Assembly: GCF_024756275.1 (NCBI RefSeq)
Contig: NZ_JANUGQ010000017.1
Location: forward strand, 1 to 64,000
Source of the DNA: Streptomyces pyxinae
Lineage (GTDB): Bacteria > Actinomycetota > Actinomycetes > Streptomycetales > Streptomycetaceae
Length of the DNA stretch: 64,000 bases
Direction of reading: 5' to 3'
A model generated the notes under the pieces. It saw only the letters and a list, made by a program, of their open reading frames with translations, made no database searches and was not told the DNA's origin. Positions 63,876 to 64,000 of the stretch are shown in pieces; the first letter of the stretch is position 1; each line of letters starts with the position of its first letter. A program made the translations under genes and the position numbers.

Positions 63876-63914
63876 TCCGCCGGCCGGGCGGCACCCGCCC
63901 GCCCGGCCGGCGGA
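63876..63914. terminator. 16-bp perfect hairpin after the SurA-like gene
   Basis: Arms 63876-63891 (TCCGCCGGCCGGGCGG) and 63899-63914 pair perfectly around a 7-base loop. It lies between two convergent genes. Confidence 0.85.
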
Positions 63915-63917
63915 CGG

Positions 63918-64000
63918 TCACTTGGCCGGCGGGGCGGGCAGGGCATAGGCGCCGAAGGACGGCTTCTCCGTCCCGGCCGCGAGCGACGCCCGGAAGGAGG
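63918..64000 (-). CDS. 3' end of a minus-strand gene cut by the window edge
   Basis: The minus strand reads SFRASLAAGTEKPSFGAYALP-APPAK and a TGA at 63920-63918, just past a bidirectional terminator. Only 26 residues are inside the window, too few to identify the product. Confidence 0.5.
   Translation of the reverse strand, partial: SFRASLAAGTEKPSFGAYALPAPPAK

Overview
The window is chromosomal DNA of a Streptomyces-type actinomycete. GC is very high, with G/C at most third codon positions. GTG and TTG starts are common, and gene pairs often overlap as ATGA or GTGA. Recognisable content includes a TamR/Tam pair, galTEK, ppc, pth-rplY-prs-glmU and mfd; as far as I recall, this order resembles the corresponding region of S. 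coelicolor.

Region 1 (1-25.1 kb) is mostly core. A membrane-anchored beta-propeller protein is followed by a LuxR-type regulator with a degenerate receiver, the galT-galE-galK operon (each junction an ATGA overlap) and a second LuxR-type response regulator. The divergent marR(tamR)/tam pair has a perfect palindromic operator between its genes. Then come a secreted FG-GAP protein, a desaturase-TetR operon, ppc with a strong terminator, and a minus-strand block: glmU, prs, rplY/ctc, pth and a small membrane protein. A tRNA-Gln(UUG) lies upstream of glmU. An HTH/LAGLIDADG-like gene ends exactly at the tRNA 5' end. An orphan sensor kinase follows.

Region 2 (25.4-30.4 kb) is an unusual intracellular toxin-domain/immunity-domain locus. 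A YwqJ-like deaminase plus a SUKH-3 protein form one arm. The divergent arm encodes a WHH-type HNH nuclease fused to a SUKH (SMI1/KNR4) domain, then a 910-residue protein with an Imm35/YrhB-like domain, a long Pro/Ala/Gly linker, a deaminase and a SUKH-4-like domain. None has a secretion signal that I can see. This is my main candidate for an undescribed system.

Region 3 (30.5-39.3 kb) holds an MFS exporter, mfd, a VapBC-like toxin-antitoxin pair, a secreted HNH lipoprotein and two small membrane proteins.

Region 4 (39.4-62.3 kb) carries two giant secreted RHS/YD-repeat polymorphic toxins of 3580 and 3234 residues. Each ends in a HINT autoprotease and an exchanged toxin tip: a CxE/CPxC deaminase in the first and an HNH nuclease in the second. 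A different small candidate immunity gene follows each. After them come decayed remnants of an actinomycete integrative element (RepSA-like and NUDIX fragments). Core sequence resumes with a SurA-like lipoprotein at 63.2 kb.

A second theme is the number of minisatellites. Tandem arrays of 9, 12, 17, 20, 21, 34, 39 and 46 bp lie between genes. At four genes (galK, tam, the FG-GAP gene, the histidine kinase) the repeat unit contains the stop codon. In-frame repeats also expand galT, galK, the MFS gene and linkers. All assignments are from reading the sequence and from family knowledge; no database search was possible.
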